Origin: Adiantum capillus-veneris | Taxonomy: Eukaryota; Streptophyta; Polypodiopsida; Polypodiales; Pteridaceae | Assembly: GCA_014529385.2 (NCBI GenBank) | Contig: CM043942.1 | Coordinates: 49,024,244-49,088,243 of the forward strand | Reading direction: 5' to 3' | DNA: 64,000 nt | In this document: positions 48,513 through 58,090 of the stretch, piece by piece | Numbering within the stretch: the first letter of the stretch is position 1 | Layout of the letters: every line of letters begins with the position of its first letter | Notes under the pieces: model-generated | What the model was told of the DNA's origin: nothing | The model's input: only the letters and a program-made list of their open reading frames with translations | Database searches by the model: none | Translations under genes and position numbers: made by a program

Positions 48513-50213
48513 TAACGAAGACCAACATTTGACAGAATCTTGTACATGGAGTGATGTATATAATGAACATATACAAGCCATAAAATCAAATGAGCTCAAG
48601 TTCAATAAAGACCCAAGCCCAATAGAAAAAAACCAAATGTATTACATTTCCTCCCCGACCACAACTAGTACAACCAACAATGACTCACATGCCTCGCATG
48701 ATGCAGACATTTTTAATGACCTGCACATTAATATGCACTCTAAAAATACTTTCCACTTGCAACATTTCAAGTACACCTCCATGAAAAATGATGACTTCCA
48801 TGCAGGCATTGACAAATTAAATGACCAACAACGACACATATTTGACGACATAATGTTGAAAAAACGAATTCAACCCAATAAACAAATACACCTCTTTCTC
48901 ATAGGAGGTGCAAGAACAGGAAAAAAATTCACATTACTATTGTTAGTGGAAGCATTGCAACGATTTTACAACCATAGAAGCGCACCAAGTCCAGAATCTC
49001 CAAAAGCATTGCTAATGACATACACAGGAAAGGCAACTTTTAATATTGGTGGCACCACAATCCACTTAGCACTTTACTTGCCTCTAATTACTTCTACACA
49101 AACAAGATTGAGTGCTGAAAAGTTGAATGCGCTTTCTCTCCTTTATAAAGACTTGAGACTTGTAGTTTTTGATGAGGTCTCCTTGATAGGTTCAAGAGTA
49201 TTCTCCATGACTGACTCTTGTTTGCAAGCAATCAAGCGCAATCACGATAAATCGTTAGGTGGGTTGGATGTCGTTCTTTGTGGTGATCTGTGTCAGGCAA
49301 GCTCTATTAAGGATACTCTCGCAAAAACATACGCTTTTAGAAGCAATTTTCCATCATATTGGCACACTCATCCACAATGCTACGAACTTACACTAACAAT
49401 GCGACAAAATGATCGAACATTCATAGATATTCTTAATAGACTTCGAATTGCACAACATACTTCTAAGGACTTGGAATATCTTAACAACAACTACTATAGA
49501 CCTGTTCCAACCAACCGTCAAGTTTCTCATCTGTTTTACTCCAACAAAGAAAAGGACGCTCATAATATTGCCATTTTCAATCAAATGGAGGGAATGCCTC
49601 AAACTTTCATCGCTATTGACAAAAGAAATAACTCATGCAACAAAACAATTAGCATTCCTGCAAATCCCAAATCCACTAGAGGATTGCATTCCACACTCAA
49701 CCTAAAAGCAGGCATTGTTGTCGAGTTATGCGTAGGGAACTTGGATATTCTTGATGGATTGGTTAACGGAGCAGAAGGGGAGTACAAAAACAAGCAAAAA
49801 AACAATAATTTAGGTTCATTTCTCCAACTCTCTCATTGGAAAGAGAAAACACTATGAAAATCAAGCATTGTATTCATCGACCATTAACAAAGAATGGACC
49901 CCAGTAGAACGAGTCGTTCGTGAATTCCAAGTCGGAAAAAGCTTGAACATCATCTCCAGATACCAATTCCCATTGCAACCAACTAGTGCTCGAACAATTC
50001 ATCGCTCCCAGGGTCTTATATTGCAAACACTAACCTTCAATCCTGAACACATAAGAACACATGGTCTCACATACACAGCATTGTCATGTGTCCGAGACCC
50101 AACTAATCTTTACCTGCTCAAAAGAATACAACCTTCCCATATCAAGGTCTACCAACCTATACTAAAAGAACTAGATCGCCTAAAAGCACAAGCTAAATGG
50201 ATCTCCACTCAAA
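48487..50213 (+). pseudogene. Pif1-family helicase domain of the Helitron
   Basis: The helicase unwinds DNA for rolling-circle transfer. The main frame (48487-49857) joins the Rep frame near 48512 by a frameshift. Walker A reads GGARTGKKF (residues 140-148) where the family has G-G-A-G-T-G-K-S, so two positions are changed. Walker B is VVFDEVSLIG. Further Pif1 motifs are VVLCGDLCQ, LTLTMRQND and NLDILDGLVNGAEG. After another frameshift at about 49857 the C-terminal motifs appear in the 49868 frame: YQFPLQPTSARTIHRSQG and YTALSCVRDPTNLYLL. Helitron helicases always follow Rep in one protein. Confidence 0.92.
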
Positions 50214-50219
50214 AGTCAT

Positions 50220-50868
50220 TAAAAGCTTACTCAAACACACATATTATAATTCAATCTCTCAACATTGTGTCTTTCAATAAACACATAAGAAAGATTACAA
50301 CAAATTCCATCCTCATGACATCGCATGTACTTTGTTTGCAAGAGACAAGACTAAAAAAAAAATACCACATCCAATACCAGGCTTTCTACAACACCAATTT
50401 AATGCAAAGCTGGGTGTTTCAGTTCTCCAACAAGAAACACTAATCCACTTTGACCATGGGAATATTTCTCGTCCGGGAATTGAGATGTTGCATACAAAAA
50501 TCAAGTTCACAAACAACAAAATCATCAAAATAGTTTCCCTTTAAAATTCACCTTCAACAAGGCTAGCAAATTTAATAGACGTATTAAAAACATTGCTTCA
50601 ACAACACACTATGGAAATTCCAATCATTATCTTGGGTGACTTCAACATTGACATTAAAATTCCTAATACTTCCTAATATCAGCTTTCCTCTTTCCTAAAC
50701 AAATATAACATCCGACAATTGGTAAAAGATGTTACAACTATGTACGGATCTTCTTTGGACCATATTTGGGCGAGCTCTGCAATCTTCGAATACGAATCAG
50801 GATCCAGCTACATGTACTGGACCGATCACTCCGCGACATACATTATGCTACCTTCTGACCACCTTTGA
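50220..50868 (+). pseudogene. C-terminal AP-endonuclease-like domain fused to the helicase
   Basis: Directly after the helicase, in frame, comes IIIQSLNIVSFNKHIRKI and ASHVLCLQETRL-like sequence (read as SHVLCLQETRL). These are the N-terminal motifs of the endonuclease/exonuclease/phosphatase fold (SLN, QET). After a frameshift near 50430 the remaining motifs are readable in order: IIILGDFNIDI (about 50620-50655), LSSFLNKYNIRQLV, SSLDHIWASS (50751-50778) and YWTDHSATYIML (50815-50850), ending at TGA 50866-50868. GDFN, the LDH-type segment and the final DH are catalytic-fold landmarks. At least one stop follows NIDIKIPNTS. The domain appears complete but disabled. Confidence 0.85.
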
Positions 50869-51147
50869 CATAGCCACTCCCCATTTATTCATCATGTTGC
50901 AGGCCTCTGTGATCTCTCACCTTGTTTTTGAAGGCTACCATTTACAACATATATTAAAATTATTATTGAATACCTTGAAATTTGAAAGGCGTGTGCCCGT
51001 CTAAAAAATCAACCCTAGGCAATAATGGCTCTTATATGATCAAAATAAGAACATACTTTATTGCATGGACTCTTCTATTATTCCTCCAAAACTATTCCCT
51101 TAACTACGCAAAACTCCCAATGTTTTTTTACTCTTGTACAAGCCCTA
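50869..51147. other. Flank after the Helitron coding region, poly(A) run at its end
   Basis: No coding sequence. AGGCGTGTGCCCGTC (about 50988-51002) is weakly self-complementary but I cannot call it a Helitron terminus. A run of about 18 A begins at 51149. Confidence 0.45.
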
Positions 51148-51166
51148 AAAAAAAAAAAAAAAAAGC

Positions 51167-51402
51167 AGAACTCACAATTGTGAGTGCATTATATTGATCA
51201 TCCCTAAAAATTACAAGGTCTTGCCATGCTCGTGTTGAGCCATGACATCATCCAGGGACCACAGTTACATTGGCTATATGGGTAGCCACCCCTTACGAAC
51301 CGCTCCCTATCCTTGATACACAAGGTCAATTACCATGTCCTTCTGAGATCTTCTATTTTTACCATTGGCCAAGGTTTTCCCCCTTCCTAGGCATTCCATC
51401 TG
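51167..51402 (-). mobile_element. LINE 3' tail, 5'-truncated copy (left part)
   Basis: On the minus strand this matches the end of the LINE at about 61300-61455 (ATGTCATGGCT.AACA.GAGCATG, CCTTGTAATTTTT, AATATAAT.CACTCACAATTGTGAGTT). It is interrupted by the LTR element at 51408 and resumes at 53170. Confidence 0.88.
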
Positions 51403-51407
51403 CTGAC

Positions 51408-51666
51408 TGTTGGAACGAGTGCTATGGAGGGTGTAACCTGAGGCAATCCATGGCTTGGAGACGGGTGCAGGTGCAAAGAACGAGAAAGAGAGCGAGAGAG
51501 AAGGAGTCGACACAGAGAAATAAAAACGCTTGTGTATATACTTGTATTAACAAAAAGCCTTATATAAAGGAGACTTTGCATGTACACTCTACATAGACTA
51601 GACTTTCCTCTGCATGCCATAAGGGGAATTTCCCATGGGCTTAAACCACAGGGCTTGAACCCAACA
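51408..51666 (-). repeat. 3' LTR of the young element
   Basis: 259 bp. Differs from the other LTR only near its right end (CATGGGCTTAAACCACAGGG versus CACGGGCTTAGACCACAAGG). TATATAAAGG at about 51560 lies on the plus strand. Confidence 0.95.
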
Positions 51667-52324
51667 ATCCCCCCCTCAAGCCCGAACTGGACAAGAAACT
51701 CATGATACCACGAGTTTTTGGTATACTCGTCAACCGTGAGTTTTACGTTTTCTCACAACCAAGGATTTCTGGTGTATCCATAACCTGGTGCTAGATTAGT
51801 AACCCCCCCTTGAACAGATAGGGTGTAGGTCAAAACATTAGCTACCAAAAGTATTGGAGTTTTTGGTTTACTGCCAAACCGTGGGTTTAAGGTGTACCCA
51901 GTAACCTCATGAGAAGCGGAAAAAAGCTAGCTGAGAACTGAGAAAAATGGGAGGTCTTACCATTTATGGATGGCAGTGTCTATATCCCGTACAAAATTTG
52001 GCATGACTGACAACAGAGAAACTAAAAGAAGGCTTTGACTGAAAAATATATGACTGTGTTGACAAATAAACATAAAACTTCTATGACCAGATAAAAATAG
52101 TTTGTGAAGTCTTGTACCACAATCTCGAAGCAGATCTTCATCTTCTGCATCTGTTGATGTACCAAAAGCTCGAAGCAAAGTGTTGAAAAAATCATAGGTG
52201 GCTTGCTTATCACATGAGCTATGATTTTTGGATAAGCCTTGTTGTTATTCTTCGGCATCACTTTTATCGGGCACAATTATTGTTGTCAAGCCGATGGAAG
52301 TTCCACAAGACGCTCTTGAACCGG

Positions 52325-52870
52325 CTTCTAAATGCTTTCACTTCTTGAGTATTGCCAGCTTTTTGAAATGCTGCAAATATTGCCAAAAATGCTCCTTTAC
52401 TTGTTGCTTTTCGAGATGCTGTATTGTGCAAAGTTTCCCTATTAACAAGCTTAAATGCTGCCTTTTGATATGCTAGGATCATCGATGCCTTGACTTACAC
52501 AAGAAGCGTTTAGAAAGCTGTGAAATTGCCAAGCTCAACAAAACTACCTTACATGTTTTTGAAAAGCTATGTTGTGTGAACAATTGCCCAACTCTGCAAG
52601 CAGTGTTTGTAGGTGCAAATTTAGATACCCTTTTGAGATGCTCTTCTACGCAGCAAAGGCAACGTTTTGAGAGGCTTGTCTAGTCCCTGCCAATTGGGTG
52701 CTATATAATAGCGTTTTGAAATGCTAACTATGCTGCTTGTTGAGATGCTAGCCCGCCGTTTCTGTCTGCCTGGGAACAACCGCCAAACCGTGGCCTTTTG
52801 AGATGCAAGTGAGATGGATGCCACCTGCTACACCTAGACGTCACAAAACAGCAGCGTTTTGAGAGGTGGC
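52325..52870. repeat. Repeated TTTTGARATGCT motif inside the young LTR element
   Basis: YTTTTGARATGCT or close variants occur at about 52363, 52406, 52459, 52632, 52663, 52713, 52738, 52796 and 52855. Spacing varies (25-170 bp) and flanks are dissimilar, so this is a recurring short motif, not a simple tandem repeat. Confidence 0.75.
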
Positions 52871-52905
52871 CTGTCTGCCTGCGAGCGCCAAGCTCTGATA
52901 CCAGT

Positions 52906-53164
52906 TGTTGGAACGAGTGCTATGGAGGGTGTAACCTGAGGCAATCCATGGCTTGGAGACGGGTGCAGGTGCAAAGAACGAGAAAGAGAGCGAGAGAGAA
53001 GGAGTCGACACAGAGAAATAAAAACGCTTGTGTATATACTTGTATTAACAAAAAGCCTTATATAAAGGAGACTTTGCATGTACACTCTACATAGACTAGA
53101 CTTTCCTCTGCATGCCATAAGGGGAATTTCCCACGGGCTTAGACCACAAGGCTTGAACCCAACA
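52906..53164 (-). repeat. 5' LTR of the young element
   Basis: 259 bp, starts TGTTGGAACG and ends CCCAACA on the plus strand. The primer site lies just outside its left edge. Confidence 0.95.
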
Positions 53165-53169
53165 CTGAC

Positions 53170-53340
53170 AACAAGGCACCAATAGTCCTTGGCCAATCCT
53201 CCAAGTTTTGCTTGCGCCCGAGCATCCATATTAGCACTTTGCTTTCGTGTATAATTTCTGTGAAGCTTGCCACCTTAGATCCACCTTCAAACACACGGAG
53301 GTTCCTTGTGTGCCATACATTCTTACAAGGCTAGTGATGC
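53170..53340 (-). mobile_element. LINE 3' tail, 5'-truncated copy (right part)
   Basis: On the minus strand it matches 61125-61300, the last codons of LINE ORF2 (ARTCAAGGAACTSCCGTG, GGCAAGCTTYRCAGAAATTA, CGGGCGCAAGC). Homology fades near 53340, the 5' truncation point. Confidence 0.88.
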
Positions 53341-53344
53341 ATAC

Positions 53345-54400
53345 TATATTCTCAAGGCATATCTCTAGTTCTTAAGGTCCACTATGGTTTCGTTTGTGGC
53401 CTACACCTTTTATGCATGTATTTACTCTAAGTGCACGTATCCCAACTAAAGCTCCCCCTGGAGATAGTCATGTCTCTCAACCTACTTGCCTTCTAGCCGC
53501 TCTACTACTTTTATGTAATGGAAATCCCTCATTGAATGTGAAAAATGATGGGTAGCCTCAAGGTACAACATGCTGACAATTAAACTGGCACTCATTTGTT
53601 GTCTTGTTATTTAAAGGGGAGTAATGAATGTGTAGCTTGGTGTTTAAGTATTGGACTCGTTCTACAAGGTTGAAATCATGACTGCATAAAACATAGTGTG
53701 TGCACGTGCACGCCAACGTGTGTGTGTTTTGTATGATTTATTATCCATCCCTTGCGCACCCACCTCCATTTTGGGCGAGCCCCTCCTCGGCCAAAAGTAT
53801 ACTACCGCTCACTATTCGGCATGATTTATAGATTGCATAGTTTGGACTCAGATCTATTGCTCAATTGAGAGGACTAGTGCAACCCTAATGGTATGAGCGA
53901 TGTCAAAGAAGGCCAACTAGCAAGTGTGCCTCATATCACATAGTGAGTAAGGGGGGAAATCTAGGAGAGAAGTTCCATAGAAAAGTTTAAATTGATGGGG
54001 ATTCTTGGCAAAATTAAACTTAGAGAATATGGAGTGAGGCAATCTCATCATAGACACTGTTCACACGGGTATGGAAGAATCATGGGCAAGGGTTCAATGA
54101 CCTTACCCATAAGTGAAGAGCTAAATCGGTAAACAAAGAAAGGTGTGTAAGTTTGTGTGTGCACATGGCACCCAACTTGAAGTGGAAAGATGGACAACAA
54201 ATTTAGTGTTTAAAATTGTTTTTTAATAAATTACCTAGTGACTTTTTTATGAAACTCTTTGGATGACATTTTGGTACTCCTTGCGAAGTGTGAAAATCAT
54301 TATGAGAGAACGTGTTTGCATACTGCACATGCTCGAAATAAACCTCGCACCTACAAAATTTGAAATTTACTGCCAAATTAAACATTTGAAGGTGAGACGA
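53345..54400. other. Intergenic DNA; possible SINE head at 53635-53690
   Basis: TAGCTTGGTGTTTAAG followed by AAGGTTGAAATC resembles polymerase III A and B boxes. Nothing else recognisable. Confidence 0.35.
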
Positions 54401-54408
54401 CCTCTTAA

Positions 54409-54775
54409 ATAGTGGAAAATTAAATCTTAAAACCTTCAAATATACTCAATATGACTCTTAGTTGTACATTTTCCAAGTTTTGGAAAACAAGGGTGTGCGT
54501 TCGTGCACATGCACACGCTTGCCCCATGGGCTGTGAGTCAAAGAAGGCATTTGACAAGCAAGATCAAAACGAGCAAAGACCTATAAGAGATGACCTTTGA
54601 AATTGTGGAAAATAAATCTAAAAACCTTAAATATATTCAATATGACTCTTATTTTTAGGTTTTCCAAGTTTTGGAAAACACGGGTGTGCGTGCACGCGCT
54701 TGCCCCATGGGCTATGAATTGAAGAAGGCATTGGGCAAGCAAGATAAAAAAGAACAAAGACCTATAAGTTAAATA
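54409..54775. repeat. About 188-bp tandem duplication, then (GA)n
   Basis: The block from GTGGAAAAT.AAATCT to GACCTATAAG occurs twice (from about 54411 and 54602) with many small differences. A (GA)n run of about 30 bp follows at 54842-54872. Confidence 0.9.
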
Positions 54776-54838
54776 TGGCATGTGACTCTGCTACTCTTAA
54801 GCCAATACAAGGCTTAGCATTTGTTCAACCGGTAGTGA

Positions 54839-54876
<38 letters not shown>

Positions 54877-55305
54877 GGCCAAAACCAAAAATATTGGTAT
54901 GACAATGACTTCCGTTAACATTTCAATAAAAGAGTAAAGTATGAGCATTCCGGTAAGATTAGGAAGTGAAATGATGAAAGAAAAATGCATGACACAGAAG
55001 AAAGTTTCAATAGTAGCGTGGCGATGGCGGTAGCAGGGTAGAAGAAGCGTGCAGGCTTCTTGGGACTAGGTCTCGCTGTGCATGAGTGTGTGGCATACTC
55101 CGGAGTGAGGTTTGTTCACCTGCGAGGTCTGCTCCTTGTGCGCCGAGGCCATTCTGGACCCACAAAACAGGGAGCTTTTGGACGTCAGCCTCAGCGGCTT
55201 GGAGGAGATGAATAGGGTAGCGCCAAGCTGCTAGTGCACCGCATCTCCCCCCCCCACTCCAGCACGCCCACCTCCACTCAACCTGCTGCACAATACCCCT
55301 CAGCA

Positions 55306-55420
55306 CTTAATAATCGCGATGGCATCATAGTTAATAATCGTTTGCAACATACGTTAATTATCGTTGGTAGCAAGTGTTAATAATCGTTGGCAGCTTTAGT
55401 TAATTATCACCCTTGCTCTT
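55306..55420. repeat. GTTAATWATCGTTGGCA short repeats upstream of the LINE
   Basis: GTTAATAATCG or GTTAATTATCG recurs at about 55308, 55331, 55355, 55377 and 55401, roughly every 22-24 bp, with variable connecting bases. It lies just before the LINE ORF1 and may be LINE 5' UTR repeats. Confidence 0.75.
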
Positions 55421-55529
55421 TAAGACCTCCCTTTTGCATGGTACCCCTTTCACACCAGAGCCTTAAAGCCGGGAGTTTGCGGTTGGCCCAATTGTGGAAT
55501 TGAGCGATTGATAAGCTACTAAAGGTTAT

Positions 55530-57095
55530 ATGCTAATGGAATTCGACGGTCTCGCCGTAAATGAGGACATTTGCAAATTCTCGCAGATATTAGCGGCAAG
55601 GAAAATGTCCGAAACGGAGCTAGCGGTGCCAATGAATATAGGCGGCGTCTTGGTCTTGAGATCGGAGCATGACACGGAAATGTCAGGCCCCAGCTCGCCA
55701 AAGGTATCAACCATGCAAGAGCTCAAAATTGCTTCGACCGAAAAAGTCCCCTCTGAGGAAACAGGAGTGAAAATGGGCTCAGCACAAGGGTTCAAATTCG
55801 AAGTAAAAACCATCAAAGACGGGGTTCCTCAGGGACCAATCTGTGTGAATGTAAATAAAGCGTCAAGTTCATCGGCTACTTGCAGGCCAGGTATATCGTT
55901 TGCTAGCATACTCAAGGGGCCTAACTCTAGGGATAATGGAAAAAGCTCAGCAGAAGGGATGTCAAGTGCAGGGGATATCAAAAACCTAAAGAATACAAAA
56001 GCTAGACTGCAACAAGAGCTCTTGGAAGTCAACAAGATGCTTGAGTCCGGCCCTAACAACAACAAAAGAACTTGCTCCCATTCAGAACTCAGTGTGCTGG
56101 TAGAAGACGGGTTGGTAGATCGAGCCTTCTCTGCTTTTAAAAATCCCTCCTCCACAGCATGTGGAGGTTGTCGAGGCTATTACTGTAGCGATTCCACCAG
56201 CACGGATAAAAAAACAGCTAGCCATCCAAGCTAAGATGACGCTTGTATTTGGATTCAGTGGAAGAATCCCGAACAGATTTGAGATGATCCAATGGCTGCA
56301 AGGCCCTCAAATCCTTGGTCATGGAGGAGCAGTTGAAAGTACTTCATACCTAGCTAACGGGTTTTGCTCAGTGAGATTCAAAGAGGCCTCTGATGTGGAT
56401 AAGATCCTCGACAAAGGGCCCCTAGTATTTAATAGGACTACGGTGTGTGTGGTGCCTTGGGAGCTAGTGTTTCGGCTGAATCTTTGCAAGCGGTTCATCC
56501 GGTCTGGGTAGAGTTTGTGGGACTGCCTAGCTGGCTGTGGGATAATCTCAGGATGCTTGCTAGCCAATTGGGCACTCCCTTATTTATACCTAGTAAGAGA
56601 GGGTTTGACAGAACTTCAAACAGGGTTTGTATAGGATGGGATTTGTCTAAAACGCCACCTAAAAGCATGGTTATCAATGTCGGAGTTGGGCTTGTTACCA
56701 TTCCGCTAAACTTTGAAACTTACTTCGGGGCATGTTTTAAATGCAACAACTTTGGTCACTTTGCCAAGGATTTCCCATTGAATTCTAATGGTACTACAGC
56801 TCCGGTAGTACAGGGCCCCAATAAAATGGAATCCCCGATGGGAGGGCTTGAGAAGCAGGGAGACAATAATGAAGGGACAAATACAAGGAAGGGTGAAGGA
56901 GGGATGGTGTGTGAGAAAATGGATACAAAGATGAAGGAAAAGATGATGGAAGAATCGCTTCTCATACAACAAGCTTCTGAAGGTAGAGGAAATATTAATA
57001 GGATCATTACTCCTGCTGCTACCCCCAAATTTATGACAGTAACAACGGCGATGGCTGTCCAAGTCCCGGGTCTGAAAAGAGCCAAAAGAGTGTAG
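55530..57095 (+). pseudogene. LINE ORF1 protein (nucleic-acid chaperone), frameshifted
   Basis: ORF1 coats LINE RNA. Three frames are needed. 55530-56234 (Met start) has ISFASILKGPN and a coiled coil (ARLQQELLEVNKML). 56161-56511 has the DUF4283 core (ANGFCSVRFKEASDVDKILDKGPLVFN). 56445-57095 has VWVEFVGLPSWLW, ETYFGACFKCNNFGHFAKDF and a charged tail. The knuckle is C-x2-C-x4-H with Phe in place of the last Cys, consistent with one base change (TGC to TTC). Frameshifts lie near 56170 and 56460. Order and spacing match plant LINE ORF1. Confidence 0.9.
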
Positions 57096-57317
57096 GCAGT
57101 AGTAAGAGACTCCAAAGTGTTGCAAGTCGTCAGAACGCTGGAGGTGAAAGGATCTAATGCATCCTCCACCCCTTCAAAATAAGGGGGGTTCATTATCCCT
57201 CTGCACAATCCATTTGCAACACTGCAAGAAAATAAATCCTCTGACTTGGAACCCCCAGATTCTCCTGAGACCAGGGGGGAATGATTCGGATGCTGAAGAA
57301 TTCGTTCCTCTATCCCA

Positions 57318-58090
57318 ATGAACTCCGTATTAATGATGGAGTCTCTCACTATCCAATCTTGGAACGTAAAGGGGTTGAAAACCCAGAAGAAGAGTACTTT
57401 TTTTTGGGAGGAAATAAAAAAGGAGAAGACAATCAACTTTTGGGCCATTCAGGAACACCATTTAGACGCCCATAGCAAGAGAAAGCAGATGCTAGGAAAG
57501 AAACTGGTATTCTATAGAGAAGGAAATAACGCCTTCAGTGGCGTCCTTAGCATTGTGGACAGAGAATTGGAGCGGAAGTTGGTTCTTGACCACCCATCCG
57601 GCAGGATCCTGCGGATTAGAATCAGATGGGAAGGGCGTCCCCTCACCATTGTGAATGTGTATAGCTCTTGCAATGCAAAAGATAGAGCCAAACTATGGAT
57701 GCATGTCAGAGATACCCCTATTGAAGGGAGTGGTTTTTGGTTGGTGACTTTAACATGGTAGAAAAGATCAAGGATAGAACAGGATCCTCCAATGTGCTGG
57801 TGGCTGGCTCAGAAAGGTCTAAATGGAAAAGTTTGTGCGCAAAGTGGGCAATGATCCACTTATGGGATGTTGGCCCATGGAACAGCACTCTTGGGTTCAC
57901 CTACACAAGCCTTCAGTATGCCCGCACTGCCTCCAGACTGAACAGATGCTATTGCTCGCACCAAGCTGACTGGATGCCAACGCTGATGGAAATGAAGGTA
58001 GTCCCAACAACAATCCTCTTGGATCACATTCCTCTGCGCATTCAATTTAAGAAGAATAAAGAGGAGGAGAAGGCCCCAAGAGGTTAAAAA
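57318..58090 (+). pseudogene. LINE ORF2 endonuclease domain
   Basis: AP-type endonuclease that nicks the target DNA. Readable motifs are IQSWNVKGL, WAIQEHHL (Glu of the QE(T/S) motif), LTIVNVYSS, then after a frameshift near 57750 VGDFNMV, ASRLNRC (in place of the usual S-R-L-D-R) and LLDHIPLRI (the final S-D-H is L-D-H). So several active-site neighbours are altered. The frame closes at 58087. Confidence 0.88.

Larger units (their letters stand above)
42890..50868 (+). mobile_element. Helitron-type element with Rep/helicase and endonuclease, decayed
   Basis: Plus-strand modules in order are an intron-containing RPA/OB-fold-like gene (42894-44573), a microsatellite-rich spacer, a Rep domain (45324-48512), a Pif1-family helicase (48487-50213) and an endonuclease domain (50220-50868). 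Rep plus Pif1 helicase identifies the Helitron superfamily of rolling-circle transposons. A C-terminal AP-endonuclease-like domain is a feature I know from Helentron/Helitron2-type elements outside plants. There are at least eight stops or frameshifts, so this copy is dead. I could not define the termini (5' TC, 3' hairpin plus CTRR, or Helentron ends), so the limits given are those of the coding modules. Confidence 0.85.
51408..53164 (-). mobile_element. Young non-autonomous LTR retrotransposon (1757 bp)
   Basis: The element is bounded TGTTGG...CCAACA and flanked by the 5-bp target duplication ctgac (51403-51407 and 53165-53169). The two 259-bp LTRs (51408-51666 and 52906-53164) differ at three positions by my count, so insertion is recent. 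On the minus strand the primer site TGGTATCAGAGC lies at about 52892-52903, inside the 5' LTR by two bases. The polypurine tract GAGGGGGGG lies next to the 3' LTR (about 51669-51677). The 1.24-kb interior has no Gag or Pol frame; it would need enzymes from a related autonomous element. The interior near the primer site is built of repeated short motifs. Confidence 0.95.

Noticed and set aside
50985..51003. Helitron 3' hairpin at GGCGTGTGCCCGTC
   Set aside because: The stem is short and imperfect and no CTRR end follows at the right distance.
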